Shown here: positions 19,822-29,007 of the stretch, piece after piece
Layout: every line of letters begins with the position of its first letter
Position numbering within the stretch: position 1 is the first letter of the stretch
Assembly: GCF_000014745.1 (NCBI RefSeq)
Contig: NC_008347.1
Location: 2,186,001 to 2,250,000, forward strand
Direction: 5' to 3'
DNA length: 64,000 nucleotides
Origin: Maricaulis maris MCS10
Lineage (GTDB): Bacteria; Pseudomonadota; Alphaproteobacteria; Caulobacterales; Maricaulaceae
Notes under the pieces: generated by a model
The model's input: the letters and a program-made list of their open reading frames with translations, nothing else
What the model was told of the DNA's origin: nothing
Database searches by the model: none
Program-made: the position numbers and the translations under genes

Positions 19822-20700
19822 CTATTCGCCGGTCTCGCTACGGAAGTAGCGGAAGAACTCCGAATCCGGCGGGATCACGATCGGCGTCCCGCTCTGAACC
19901 GCCTGCTCATAGGCGAGCATGGAGCGGTAGAAGGCGAAGAATTCCGGGTCGCGATTATAGGCTTCAGCGTAGATCTGGTTCTGACGGGCATCCCCTTCAC
20001 CACGCAAACGCTGGGCATCAGCCCGGGCCTGGGCCCGGATGATCGAGGCCTGGCGATCCGCATCGGCGCGAATCTCCGTTGCCCGCTGCTCACCTTCGGC
20101 CCGGTATTGCGCGGCTTCCTGCTGACGCTCGGACCGCATCCGTTCGAAGACATTGTCGGCAATCTGCGGCGGCAGGTCTGCGGCCAGGATGCGGACATCA
20201 ATGACCTCAATGCCGAAACGACCGGTCAGGACCTGGGCTTCCACCGCGGCCTGGACCCGCGTCATCAGGTCGGCGCGCTGGCCGGAGATGACGTCGGAGG
20301 ACGGGATGGAGGCGATCACGCCGCGCAGGCTGTCATCCATGATCTGCTCAAGGCGCACTACTGCGCCGCGCTCGTCGCGGAAGGTCTGGTAAAAGCGCAG
20401 CGGATCGGTGATCCGGTAGCGCAGGAAGGCGTCGACGATCAGTCGCTCCTGGTCGGAAGCGAGGATTTCCTCGGCATCCAGATCCAGTTCCAGATTGCGC
20501 TTGTCGAAGATCAGGACATCCATGATGAAGGGTGTCTTGAAATGCAGGCCCGGATCGGGTTCCGAAGTTTCATTGACGGCATCAACCGGCTCGCCGAGAC
20601 GCAGGATAAGCGCCTGTTGGGTTTCCGAGACGATGTAGACACTCTGGAGACCGATGAAGACGGCAACGACCAGAATGATGATTCCAAGTGTGCGGATCAT
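19822..20700 (-). CDS. hflC: HflC, SPFH-domain regulator of the FtsH protease
   Basis: 292 residues: one N-terminal membrane anchor (LGIIILVVAVFIGLQSVYIV) and a periplasmic SPFH/band-7 domain. HflC pairs with HflK in a large membrane complex that surrounds and modulates FtsH. Seen: TQQALILRLGEPV near the start of the SPFH domain and a long Ala/Glu/Arg/Gln-rich helix with RMRSERQQEAAQYRAEGEQR, characteristic of HflC. The ATG overlaps the hflK stop (ATGA). A strong terminator follows the gene. Confidence 0.96.
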   Translation of the reverse strand: MIRTLGIIILVVAVFIGLQSVYIVSETQQALILRLGEPVDAVNETSEPDPGLHFKTPFIMDVLIFDKRNLELDLDAEEILASDQERLIVDAFLRYRITDPLRFYQTFRDERGAVVRLEQIMDDSLRGVIASIPSSDVISGQRADLMTRVQAAVEAQVLTGRFGIEVIDVRILAADLPPQIADNVFERMRSERQQEAAQYRAEGEQRATEIRADADRQASIIRAQARADAQRLRGEGDARQNQIYAEAYNRDPEFFAFYRSMLAYEQAVQSGTPIVIPPDSEFFRYFRSETGE

Positions 20701-21833
20701 TGGTTGCCTCCTTGGGCACGGCCCCGGTTCTGACCGAGCTGGTCCAGCGGCAGATATGGCAAGGCACCGGCGTCACCATCCAGGATCATGAGATCGGATT
20801 CGCCGAGCACGCGCTCCATCGTTTCCAGATACATCCGGCGACGCGTGACATCGGGCGCCTGGACATATTCCTCGTAGATCGCGACGAAGCGGTCGGCATC
20901 ACCCTGGGCTTCTGCGATGACATTGTCCCGATAGGCTTGCGCTTCCTGGGTCAGCTGGGCGGCCACACCGCGTGCTTCCGGGATGACCCGGTTGGCGTGG
21001 GCGGTGGCGTCCAGCTGGGCCCGCTCGGCTTCCTGCTGGGCGATATCAACGCCGCGGAAGGCGTCGATGACCCGTTCCGGCGGCTCGGCATTACGCAGGT
21101 TGACCTGCAGGATCTCGATGCCGGCATCATATTCGTTCAGCGTTGCCTGCAGGATCTCACGGGTGCGGCGAGAGACTTCGGCGCGACCTTCCGTGATGAT
21201 GAATTGCAGGTCCGATGTGCCGACGACTTCCCGCATGGCACTTTCAGCAACGGCCGCGACCGTTCCTTCCGGATTACGGACATTGAACAGGAAATCGCGG
21301 ACACCTTCCTGGTAACCCAGGTCGACGCGCCACTGCACGGCAAAATCGATGTCGACGATATTCTCGTCACGGGTCAGCATCTGGCCGGCCGGACCCTGAC
21401 CAATCGTGATCGAGTTGGTCGTGGTCACTTCCGGCAGCTCGACAGTTTCGATCGGGCTGGGCAGCTTGAAGTGGAAACCCGGTGAGGTCGTGCGGGTATA
21501 TTCGCCAAAGCGCAGCACGACGCCGGCCTGGTTGGCGCCGACCTGATACCAGCCTGTGGTCGCGAACCAGATCCCCACCAGGATCAGGACGATCAGGCCG
21601 AAGCCGAAGGCACCGGCGCCGCCAGAGCTGCCGGAGCCGCCCTTGCCGGAACCGCCGCCACCGAACATGCCGCGAATCTTGCGCTGCATGTCGCGGACAA
21701 CCTCGTCGAGATCGGGGCCATCCGGCCCGCCTCCGCCCTGCGGGCGCTGGCCCCAGGGGTTTTGCCCGTTGTTATTGTTGCCGCCGGAGCCCCATGGGCC
21801 TCCGCCGCCTCCGCCCTGATTGTCGTTCCATGA
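20697..21833 (-). CDS. hflK: HflK, SPFH-domain regulator of the FtsH protease
   Basis: 378 residues. The cytoplasmic N-terminus is very Gly/Asn-rich (NDNQGGGGGGPWGSGGNNNN), followed by one membrane segment (FGFGLIVLILVGIWFATTGW) and a band-7 domain with QAGVVLRFGEYTRTTSPGFHF, as in HflK. It forms hetero-oligomers with HflC around FtsH. The ATG at 21833 gives the usual MSWNDN start; an upstream TTG at 21857 is in frame but unlikely. GAGAGG lies about 13 bases upstream of the ATG. It is coupled to hflC by a 4-base overlap. Confidence 0.95.
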   Translation of the reverse strand, partial: SWNDNQGGGGGGPWGSGGNNNNGQNPWGQRPQGGGGPDGPDLDEVVRDMQRKIRGMFGGGGSGKGGSGSSGGAGAFGFGLIVLILVGIWFATTGWYQVGANQAGVVLRFGEYTRTTSPGFHFKLPSPIETVELPEVTTTNSITIGQGPAGQMLTRDENIVDIDFAVQWRVDLGYQEGVRDFLFNVRNPEGTVAAVAESAMREVVGTSDLQFIITEGRAEVSRRTREILQATLNEYDAGIEILQVNLRNAEPPERVIDAFRGVDIAQQEAERAQLDATAHANRVIPEARGVAAQLTQEAQAYRDNVIAEAQGDADRFVAIYEEYVQAPDVTRRRMYLETMERVLGESDLMILDGDAGALPYLPLDQLGQNRGRAQGGNQ

Positions 21834-21967
21834 CATGTGCTGGATCGATCCTCTCAATTAACCTTGCCGCATAAATGAACGTATGCGGCTTGCGGTTCAA
21901 GGGTAATCGGGAGGGACAAGGCAGCAGCCCATTCCCCTCCCGTCCCCTTCACGGGGCGGCGACCGGT

Positions 21968-22489
21968 TCAGATACGGTCCAGCACGCGCAGCATGAAGGC
22001 GTGATCATCGCCCGGTCCGGCCGGATAGAGCTCGCGACGGGTTTCGCGCCACAGCGCTTCGTCGATCTCCGGCAGGCAGGTCTCGCCCTCGGGCGCGGCC
22101 TCGACCTCGGTCAGATAGAGCCGGTCGGCGCGCTCCAGCGTCGCGGCATAGATTTGCGCACCGCCGATGACACAGACTTCGTCGACACCGTCCGCGTCAG
22201 CCCGCATGAAGGCCGCGTCCATCGCCTCGCCGAGATCGCCGGCGACATGCCCGCCTTCGGCGACATAGCCGTCCTGACGCGTGACCACGATATTCAGACG
22301 TCCCGGCAGCGGCCGCCGCGGCAGGCTCTCCCAGGTCTTGCGCCCCATGATGATCGGTTTGCCGGAGGTGATCGCCTTGAAATTCCTGAGGTCCGACGAC
22401 AATCGCCAGGGCAGGTCGCCATCCACGCCGATGACGCCATTCATGCCGCGCGCGACGACGAGGACGAGTTTGGGAATGGTGGTGGTCAT
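21968..22489 (-). CDS. folA: dihydrofolate reductase
   Basis: 173 residues, typical DHFR size. It reduces dihydrofolate to tetrahydrofolate with NADPH, restoring the cofactor consumed by thymidylate synthase. Seen: NGVIGVDGDLPWRLSSDLRN (active-site loop with the DHFR-typical LPW and acidic Asp), KPIIMGRKTWESLPRRPLPG and VIGGAQIYAATL. The ATG at 22489 overlaps the stop of the MazG-like gene by 4 bases; an upstream extension to 22558 lies entirely within that gene and is rejected. thyA is two genes upstream in the same operon, a common pairing. Confidence 0.96.
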   Translation of the reverse strand: MTTTIPKLVLVVARGMNGVIGVDGDLPWRLSSDLRNFKAITSGKPIIMGRKTWESLPRRPLPGRLNIVVTRQDGYVAEGGHVAGDLGEAMDAAFMRADADGVDEVCVIGGAQIYAATLERADRLYLTEVEAAPEGETCLPEIDEALWRETRRELYPAGPGDDHAFMLRVLDRI

Positions 22490-22842
22490 GACTGACCTGC
22501 CTCCCCGACCGCGCTCGGCTCCATCACGGCGCTGTCGCGATCGAGCCAGTGCAGCCATTTGTCCTGCATGGCCTGGTCGATATCGATGCCTTCGGCCTTC
22601 GCCATGATCAACAGCATGCCCAGTGCGTCGGCCATTTCCAGAGCCAGCTGCTTGCGCGCCGCCTCGTCGGCGGGACGCCGGGTGCGGCCGGTCGTGGTCA
22701 GATAGGCCTGGGTCAGCTCGCCGACCTCTTCCTGGAGTTTCAGGAGCGGCCAGTCGCCCGAGCGATCAATGTCGAAATGCGCGGCATAGATGTCGGACAC
22801 GCGGACGATCTTCTCGGCGAGCTCATCAAGCGGTCCGGACAT
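22486..22842 (-). CDS. MazG-like nucleotide pyrophosphohydrolase
   Basis: 118 residues, single MazG-like domain of the all-alpha NTP pyrophosphatase superfamily. The metal-binding motifs are present: EEVGE at residues about 37-41 and EMADALG (ExxD) near 70. These enzymes hydrolyse (d)NTPs to NMP and pyrophosphate, often as house-cleaning of odd nucleotides. It sits between thyA (11-base gap) and folA (4-base overlap), so it is co-expressed with thymidylate synthesis and may limit dUTP, dCTP or damaged nucleotides; that link is inferred from position only. A ribosome site CTAGGAG precedes the ATG. Confidence 0.85.
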   Translation of the reverse strand: MSGPLDELAEKIVRVSDIYAAHFDIDRSGDWPLLKLQEEVGELTQAYLTTTGRTRRPADEAARKQLALEMADALGMLLIMAKAEGIDIDQAMQDKWLHWLDRDSAVMEPSAVGEAGQS

Positions 22843-22853
22843 GCCCCCGGCTC

Positions 22854-23711
<858 letters not shown>

Positions 23712-24251
23712 GTCGCACTCCTCCTGCCAAGGGCCAATCAGCCCCGCGTGATTCTCGGATCCCTATCATGGCAGGGAAGGCGAACGGGATGAACCGAGGG
23801 TTCCAGATCAGTCGGGGAAAGGCGCGGCAAGTATCTGGTGACGTTGCGGTGAATCGGGTGTGGGTATTGGCCCACCTGCCTGTCGTAAATGCCGCCACTC
23901 GCCCGGAGACCCATCACTTTGCGGATGGTCTCATAGGCCCCGGGTCTTCGCCCGGGGAAAAGGGAGTGTGTGGGACGGGGTGTGTGGGACGAAAGAGGCC
24001 TTTCACCAGGCGCACGGGCGCCCGCTAAACCATAAATCCCTTGCCGAGAGAAAGCCGTATCCGGTTCTTGAGCTGAAGGGTGAAACCGCGCCAAGCGCGA
24101 AAATACGTGCTTACCCCCGATTGGTCACCCAGTTTTCGGCGCCGATTATGGCGAGTGTCCCCAATTGTTCCCAAGCTGCGCGATCGCGACTTAACAAGCT
24201 GGATCGGCTTGTTAAGAATATGCCTTTTCCCCAACGTGCCAGGGCGTACAG
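23712..24251. other. 540-base intergenic region between divergent thyA and a LytTR gene
   Basis: No convincing gene. It contains a GC-rich hairpin (CCCCGGG-TCTTCG-CCCGGGG, 23938-23957) with no U-run on either strand, two 12-bp copies of GTGTGTGGGACG at 23966-23977 and 23980-23991, and a 10-bp-arm dyad at 24190-24216 described separately. Promoters for both flanking genes should lie here, but no clear -35/-10 pair stands out. Short open frames have poor codon use for this genome. Confidence 0.6.
24190..24216. promoter_or_regulatory. perfect inverted repeat upstream of the LytTR regulator gene
   Basis: CTTAACAAGC (24190-24199), 7-base spacer, GCTTGTTAAG (24207-24216). It ends 35 bases before the ATG of the LytTR gene, the right place for an autoregulatory operator. 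Protein and function are not shown by the sequence. Confidence 0.5.
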
Positions 24252-25094
24252 ATGGTTCACATCAATATTTCACGGCTTGCCGGTGCCAATGCGCTTGCGG
24301 CGGCGATCTTCGCGCTGCTGTTCTTCGAGCAGGGCATCGAAATCCCCAGAGCCGGCAGCGATTTCGCCCTGCTGGCGGTATGGACCGCCCTGTTCGGTTA
24401 TTCCTCGATCATTTTCACGGCGGTCTTTCTCCTGACCTACAAGGCGTTCGCGTCCCTGCGTACGTCGCGCTTGGCTAAAGCCGGTCTGGCCTGGCTCGCC
24501 GCCCTGATACTGTCGCTGCCGGGCGTGTCGTTCATGAGCGTTTCGATCGAAAGTTTTCAGGGCGAGCTCGATCCGGTGCAAACGGCCGCAGGTGCCGGCG
24601 CGGTAGCCCAGTTCACGCACACCTGGTTTGTCGAGGCGATCGATATCAGCCCGACCGCTGCCCTCTTCTACCTGGTAGCGAGCGGCGGCGCCTATCTCTT
24701 TGGCGGGCTCCAGTTCGGGCCGGGCCGGTTGATCCGGGAAACCGCCGGCGATGGAGACCAGACGGGACAGGCCGGTGAGACCATTCCCAATCTCAAAACC
24801 CGTATCGTCTGGGCGCTCCAGGCCGACGAACATTATGTGCTGGTGCACGGGCCGCGCTCGGCGCAACAAGTGCTAGGGCGGTTGAAGGACGCCATCGCCC
24901 AGGTCGGGGAGATTGCGGGCATGCAGGTACACCGTTCCTGGTGGGTCGCGCGAGAGGGGATCGAGCGCGTGGAGACCGGTGCCAAGCAGATTTCCATCAT
25001 CCTCAAGAACGGTACCGAAGTGCCGGTCAGCCAGCGGCGGTTCAAAGCCTTCCTCGCCTGGCATGACAGCGCCGCCGCGCCGCCTCCGGACTAG
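24252..25094 (+). CDS. membrane-anchored LytTR-domain transcription regulator
   Basis: 280 residues. The N-terminal 165 residues contain four hydrophobic segments (for example AAIFALLFFEQGIEI, AVWTALFGYSSIIFTAVFLL, AGLAWLAALILSLPG and ALFYLVASGGAYLFG). The C-terminal 100 residues form a LytTR DNA-binding domain: ALQADEHYVLVHG, IAGMQVHRSWWVAREGIERV and NGTEVPVSQRRFKAF. Such proteins sense a membrane or extracellular signal and bind DNA directly, without a separate kinase. A perfect dyad lies just upstream and may be its operator. The next gene, encoding a MipA-type outer membrane protein, follows 142 bases later on the same strand and is a plausible target. Confidence 0.87.
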   Translation: MVHINISRLAGANALAAAIFALLFFEQGIEIPRAGSDFALLAVWTALFGYSSIIFTAVFLLTYKAFASLRTSRLAKAGLAWLAALILSLPGVSFMSVSIESFQGELDPVQTAAGAGAVAQFTHTWFVEAIDISPTAALFYLVASGGAYLFGGLQFGPGRLIRETAGDGDQTGQAGETIPNLKTRIVWALQADEHYVLVHGPRSAQQVLGRLKDAIAQVGEIAGMQVHRSWWVAREGIERVETGAKQISIILKNGTEVPVSQRRFKAFLAWHDSAAAPPPD

Positions 25095-25236
25095 GTCCGC
25101 CTCGGCGATTGCCCGTCGCGTTCATTCATTCGTTCGCTGAACGGACGCGATCGCATGCACTCAAGAAATCAGCATTGCAAACAAGCCTTTGGAACCGAAC
25201 TTTCAGGCCAGTTCAGTAACCAGAGAGGCTTGTCAG

Positions 25237-26091
25237 ATGAACTTACATCCCGGTCGCAATCTATTCGTCGTCTTGGGTCTGGCGCTTGTGCCCAGCGTCC
25301 TTCTCGCCCCCATGGCGAGCGGTCAGGCGCTGGCCCCTGTCGAGGCCCGCAAGGAAGCCGCGCTTAACACGAACGGTACCGGGCTGAGCGGCATGATCGG
25401 TATCGGCGTCGATTCAGGCACCGCCTATGCCGGCAGCGACACCCGAGAGAGCGGGGCCGCCCCGGTGCTTTACGGCATGTATCACGACCTCTTCTACCTC
25501 ACGCCCGGCGAGATCGGCGTCTACTGGCCGGTCAATGGTTCGGACTGGCGTATAAAGGCCGGGCTGGGATATGAGCCCGGCCGCGATCCTGGCGATCATG
25601 CGGCGCTGGCCAATTTGAACACGATCGAAAACACGGCCGTGTTTGCCGGCGGGCTCTATCGACAGTTCGGCACCTCTGCCATCGGTGTCGGTTTCGAGGC
25701 CGATATCGGCGGCGAGGGCAAGGGCGTGGTGACCTTCATCGGCGGTTCCTATGACTGGCATTTCGCCGACAATGCCTGGACGCTCACCGCCTATGGCGAC
25801 ATCAGTTTCGCCGACGAGGAACATCTGCGCACCGAGTTCGGCATCACCGAGAATGAAGCCCTGGCCAGCCTCGCCGATATCGATCCGCAGTACCGTTACA
25901 CCGCCTACACACCGTCCGCCGGCCTCAAGTCCTTTGGCATCGGCGCCGGCGCGCGCTATCGCTTCGCCGAAAACTGGATCCTCTTGGGCAATGTGAGCGG
26001 CGAATTCTTCGGCTCGGAAGCCACCAGCAGCCCGCTGGTGCGCGAGGATTATGAGGTAGAGGCCTTCCTGGGCATCGCCTACACGTTCTGA
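25237..26091 (+). CDS. MipA/OmpV family outer membrane protein
   Basis: 284 residues from the ATG at 25237, preceded by AGAGAGG at 10-15 bases. A signal peptide (LFVVLGLALVPSVLLAPMASGQA) is followed by a beta-rich mature part with alternating hydrophobic residues and a terminal aromatic residue (GIAYTF), the usual end of an outer membrane barrel. The family signature region is AYAGSDTRESGAAPVLYGMY near residues 55-80 and GAGARYRFAENWILLGNV near the C-terminus. MipA/OmpV proteins include the MltA-interacting scaffold protein and porin-like proteins; the specific role here is unknown. It may be regulated by the LytTR protein encoded upstream. Confidence 0.87.
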   Translation: MNLHPGRNLFVVLGLALVPSVLLAPMASGQALAPVEARKEAALNTNGTGLSGMIGIGVDSGTAYAGSDTRESGAAPVLYGMYHDLFYLTPGEIGVYWPVNGSDWRIKAGLGYEPGRDPGDHAALANLNTIENTAVFAGGLYRQFGTSAIGVGFEADIGGEGKGVVTFIGGSYDWHFADNAWTLTAYGDISFADEEHLRTEFGITENEALASLADIDPQYRYTAYTPSAGLKSFGIGAGARYRFAENWILLGNVSGEFFGSEATSSPLVREDYEVEAFLGIAYTF

Positions 26092-26230
26092 TCCCCACCC
26101 CGCGAGCACTGGACCAGCGGCCGACCCCGTTGGAGGTCGCAGAGTCTCTCCTGATCCCCCGGAACCCAAGCCAAAAGACGGGGGAGAAACCGGGAGACGC
26201 TGCGGCTTTTTTCCAGCCATCAGGCCAGCA

Positions 26231-26300
26231 GGAATAAATGGGGACAGACACCAATTTCAGTTTGTGGAATAAATGGGGACAGACACCAATTTCAGTTTGT
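26231..26300. repeat. two exact tandem copies of a 35-bp sequence
   Basis: Copies at 26231-26265 and 26266-26300 are identical and abut. Each contains AATGGGGACAGACACC. A related sequence in the opposite sense, GTGCCTGTCACC, occurs at 26329-26340 next to the doxX stop. The tract lies between the converging MipA and DoxX genes; the rest of 26092-26349 holds nothing recognisable. Confidence 0.9.
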
Positions 26301-26349
26301 ACAGAAGCGCCAAATCTGCCCGAAAATAGTGCCTGTCACCATTTTTTCG

Positions 26350-26919
26350 TCACGCCGCTGACCGGGGAGCGCCGAACCTGGCGCCCAGCAGGGTATCCAG
26401 GCTGAAGCGGCCGGGCCCGTGCGCGGCAAGGCCGAGCGCGATCGTCATCCAGAGCGCATGGGTGGACCACCATGCTTCGGGATAGACGAATATCTGGATC
26501 ACCAGCGTCATGCCAACCAGCGCGAGGGCCGACAAGCGCGTGAACACGCCCAGTACCAGCGCAATCGGCAGGGAAAATTCTGCCAGCGTTGCCAGCCATG
26601 CGGCCAGCTCCGGTGGCAGGAGCGGAAGGGCGTAGTCCTGGCTGAACAGGGTATGGGTCGAGGGCTTCATCTCCAGCGGGAAGGCGGGGAGTCGCAGATG
26701 ATGCCGGATGACCTCGTGCCCGTTCACCGTATCTGTGTAGGCCAGCGCCCGGACCGTCTCGACTTTGGTCAGCATGGAGCGCCAGAAGATTCCGGCCAGG
26801 GTCAAACGTGCCAGTGCAGCCAATGTGTCGGCCATCCAGGGACGACTGGCGAGTGCGATCAGCTGATTGTGAAGGTCGCGGGCGTGGTCGAGCGCACGGT
26901 TTGCAGGCGATGCGGTCAT
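26350..26919 (-). CDS. DoxX-family membrane protein of the bufferin operon
   Basis: 189 residues with four hydrophobic helices after a 35-residue cytoplasmic N-terminus. DoxX-type landmarks: ARLTLAGIFWRSMLTKVETV and LATLAEFSLPIALVLGVFTR near residues 40 and 115. DoxX-like proteins are common in bufferin operons, where they are thought to support membrane redox or RiPP export; the exact role is not established. The start overlaps the bufC stop by 4 bases, so it is the last gene of the bufA-bufB-bufC-doxX operon. The final codons run into a T-tract and the repeat region beyond 26350. Confidence 0.85.
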   Translation of the reverse strand: MTASPANRALDHARDLHNQLIALASRPWMADTLAALARLTLAGIFWRSMLTKVETVRALAYTDTVNGHEVIRHHLRLPAFPLEMKPSTHTLFSQDYALPLLPPELAAWLATLAEFSLPIALVLGVFTRLSALALVGMTLVIQIFVYPEAWWSTHALWMTIALGLAAHGPGRFSLDTLLGARFGAPRSAA

Positions 26920-27674
26920 GGGGTTGTTCCTTTCAGAATCCCGTCGGACAGGGCGGCCGCGAAGGCCGCACCGGGGTCGAAGTTTTCATGCGCGGCCAGG
27001 ACTGTATTTGCGGCCTCGCCGATCATGTGGCCGTCGCCGAGCGCCAGCAGGAAGGCGTAGCCGGCAGCATCAAGCGCGCAATGGCACACCTCGCCGCGGC
27101 GGCGCCAGATGATCGCGAACGAGGCGCCGGGGACGGCCATCAGCGAGGCCGGCTCGGACTCGAAACGGTTGCGCCGCCAGATCTCGCAGGCCGGCCAGCC
27201 GGACATGAGGAGGCGGACGGAGGGGTGCAGGCCAGGGGCAAGGATGGCCAGGCTTTCAGGATCGTGGGCAGCGGCAGCGGCGGCGCCCAGGATTGCGTGT
27301 TCCTTGGCATGGTGCGCTTCCAGCCAGGCCCGGTCGTGCCGAGCCACATCGGCCAGCCAGGGCAGGCTGGACGCAGGGGCATAGGACCGGATGAAGTCGG
27401 CAAAGCCGGCACCGTAAAGTGACAAGCTGGGTTCGCGAGGCGGGTGTGTTGCCCAGTATGCCTTTGCCATCGGCGAGAAAAAATCGGCACCTACAAGGCG
27501 TTCCACGGCCGGATAGGCGGCGCGTAGGGCGTCGATCGCACCGCGCACGACAGTGTTTCGGTAGACGGCAATTCTTGACGCCGATGCAGCCGATGCCAGA
27601 TGCGGCAACACGATCTGCGCGTCGCCGCCACGCAGCGCCGCGGCAAAATCGTCGAAGAATGAGTCAGTCCGCAT
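26916..27674 (-). CDS. bufC: BufC/HvfC-type DUF2063 partner of the MNIO enzyme
   Basis: 252 residues with the DUF2063 N-terminal DNA-binding-like fold: FFDDFAAALRGGDAQIV, SRIAVYRNTVVRGAIDALRA and ERLVGADFFSPMAKAYWATHPPREP (cited in pieces). In MNIO systems this protein pairs with the DUF692 enzyme, acting as a recognition partner for the precursor peptide. The start at 27674 overlaps the bufB stop by about 11 bases; a longer in-frame start at 27719 lies inside bufB and adds no conserved residues. Placement next to bufB strongly supports the assignment. Confidence 0.85.
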   Translation of the reverse strand: MRTDSFFDDFAAALRGGDAQIVLPHLASAASASRIAVYRNTVVRGAIDALRAAYPAVERLVGADFFSPMAKAYWATHPPREPSLSLYGAGFADFIRSYAPASSLPWLADVARHDRAWLEAHHAKEHAILGAAAAAAHDPESLAILAPGLHPSVRLLMSGWPACEIWRRNRFESEPASLMAVPGASFAIIWRRRGEVCHCALDAAGYAFLLALGDGHMIGEAANTVLAAHENFDPGAAFAAALSDGILKGTTP

Positions 27675-28521
27675 GGATGGCCTCCGGGCGCGTGGCCGTG
27701 TCCAGCACGGTCCGGGCAAGGTCGCGTTCGGCGAGCAGGCTTGCGAAGGGAGGGATATTGTTGTCGCGTTCGATCAGTGTCGGGCGCGGGCCGATCCGCT
27801 CGACCGCCTTGGCGTACAAGTCCCAGACAGGCTGCACCACCGGCGCGCCATGGGTGTCGATGAGAAGCGCGTCGCCGAGCTCGGTGTCGGCCTCGTGGCC
27901 GGCCAGGTGAAATTCTCCCACGGCCTCGCCGGGTATGGCGTCAAGATAGTCCAGCGCATCGAAGCCGAGATTATGGGCACTGACGTGAATATTGTTGATG
28001 TCGACGAGGAGGCCGCACCCGGTACGCTGGACCGTTTCGGCCAGAAAACAGGCTTCGGGAATCTCGTCGCGCATCGCGAGATAGCGCGACGGGTTTTCGA
28101 CAAGGACTTGCCGACCCAGCGCCTCCTGCATCTGATCGACATGATCGCAGAAGCGGTCGAGCGCATCGCGTGTCATTGGCACAGGCAGGAGATCGTTGAA
28201 ATACTGTCCGGAATGAACGGACCAAGCGAGATGTTCGGAGACCAGCGCCGGCTCGAAGCGCCGGACAAGCGCCTTCCATCGTGCCAAGTGATCGCGGTCG
28301 AGCGGCCCGGGGCCGCCGAGCGACAGGCCGACACCGTGAAATGAGAGAGGGTGTTCGGAGCGAATGGCATCGAGCCAGGCAAGACGCGGCCCGCCGTCGA
28401 CCATGTAGTTCTCCGGATGGATTTCGAACCAGAGGCCATCCGCGCGCACGTCCAGGGCAGGACGATAGTGCTCGGGCTTCAGACCGAGACCCGCTGTCAG
28501 GCTGGGGGGACAGACAGTCAT
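27664..28521 (-). CDS. bufB: BufB, DUF692/MNIO multinuclear iron-dependent oxidase
   Basis: 285 residues of the MNIO (DUF692) TIM-barrel family. Metal-binding residues typical of the family are visible: WFEIHPENYM (Glu, His, Asn), LVENPSRYLA (Glu), LLVDINNIHVSA (Asp, Asn, His) and GEFHLAGHEAD (His, His). MNIO enzymes use an iron cluster to modify Cys residues of a precursor protein; BufB converts Cys in BufA to thiooxazole, giving a copper-binding product. The start at 28521 has an AGGAGG ribosome site 11 bases upstream; an ATG at 28551 is in frame but lacks one. It follows bufA by 70 bases and precedes bufC. Confidence 0.9.
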   Translation of the reverse strand: MTVCPPSLTAGLGLKPEHYRPALDVRADGLWFEIHPENYMVDGGPRLAWLDAIRSEHPLSFHGVGLSLGGPGPLDRDHLARWKALVRRFEPALVSEHLAWSVHSGQYFNDLLPVPMTRDALDRFCDHVDQMQEALGRQVLVENPSRYLAMRDEIPEACFLAETVQRTGCGLLVDINNIHVSAHNLGFDALDYLDAIPGEAVGEFHLAGHEADTELGDALLIDTHGAPVVQPVWDLYAKAVERIGPRPTLIERDNNIPPFASLLAERDLARTVLDTATRPEAIHAD

Positions 28522-28591
28522 GGTGCGGATGGCCTCCTGCCGAGCGCGCATAAAGGGGGACAGAGATGCTCGCTCGGCTGTTCGAATGGGC

Positions 28592-28885
28592 TTACGGGCG
28601 TTCGATCGGGGTCAGGGAACCGGGACCGTAGGGCGTCTCGATCGAGGTGCAGGTGCCCTCGGGAACATAGGTCCAGGCATTGCCCTGATAGTCGACCGTG
28701 GACGTGCCGGCACAGCTGGTGCCCGGACCGGCGGCGCAGTCGTTCTCGCCGGCCAGCGCAATGCCGTAGCATTGCTCATCGGAAGCCGTTGAACTTGTCG
28801 TCGTGGCGGCATGGGCCGCAGCGGCTGCCAATGAGATGGCCAGGGCCGAGGCGGCGAAGGTAGCGATCTTGATTTGCGGTTTCAT
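28592..28885 (-). CDS. bufA: BufA1-type bufferin precursor (DUF2282)
   Basis: 97 residues. The N-terminal signal peptide ([20 protein letters not shown]) is followed by a short Ser/Thr-rich linker and a Cys-containing core. Four Cys are seen, in [22 protein letters not shown] and EGTCTSI, matching the DUF2282 bufferin pattern. In characterised bufferins the two inner Cys are converted to thiooxazoles and the product is exported to the periplasm to bind copper. A ribosome site AAAGGTG lies 4 bases before the ATG. The gene is transcribed from a sigma-F-type promoter at 28948-28973 and heads the operon. Family and context agree; the modification is inferred. Confidence 0.9.
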   Translation of the reverse strand: MKPQIKIATFAASALAISLAAAAAHAATTTSSTASDEQCYGIALAGENDCAAGPGTSCAGTSTVDYQGNAWTYVPEGTCTSIETPYGPGSLTPIERP

Positions 28886-28947
28886 GTTTCACCTTTGCTT
28901 GAAGTCTGTGTCAGGACCGTTGCTCCCGCTCGGGTCACATGATCAAC

Positions 28948-28973
28948 TTCGCGCCAGATCAGCGAAAGGTTAC
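28948..28973 (-). promoter_or_regulatory. sigma-F-type promoter of the bufferin operon
   Basis: On the minus strand: GTAACC (28973-28968), 16-base spacer, CGAA (28951-28948). It matches the GTAACC-N16-CGAA form reported for Caulobacter SigF targets. It lies about 60 bases upstream of the bufA ATG. Confidence 0.75.
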
Positions 28974-29007
28974 GGGGGTGATGCAAAAACTTTGCGCCGC
29001 CGGATCT

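Noticed and set aside
23938-23957. Terminator for thyA or the LytTR gene
   Set aside because: The hairpin is strong but lacks a U-run on both strands and lies upstream of both genes.
26231-26300. Possible CRISPR repeat pair
   Set aside because: The two 35-bp copies abut with no spacer.
28551-28562. Further copy of the GGGGACAGACACC motif between bufA and bufB
   Set aside because: Only GGGGACAGA is shared; the surrounding bases differ, so chance is likely.
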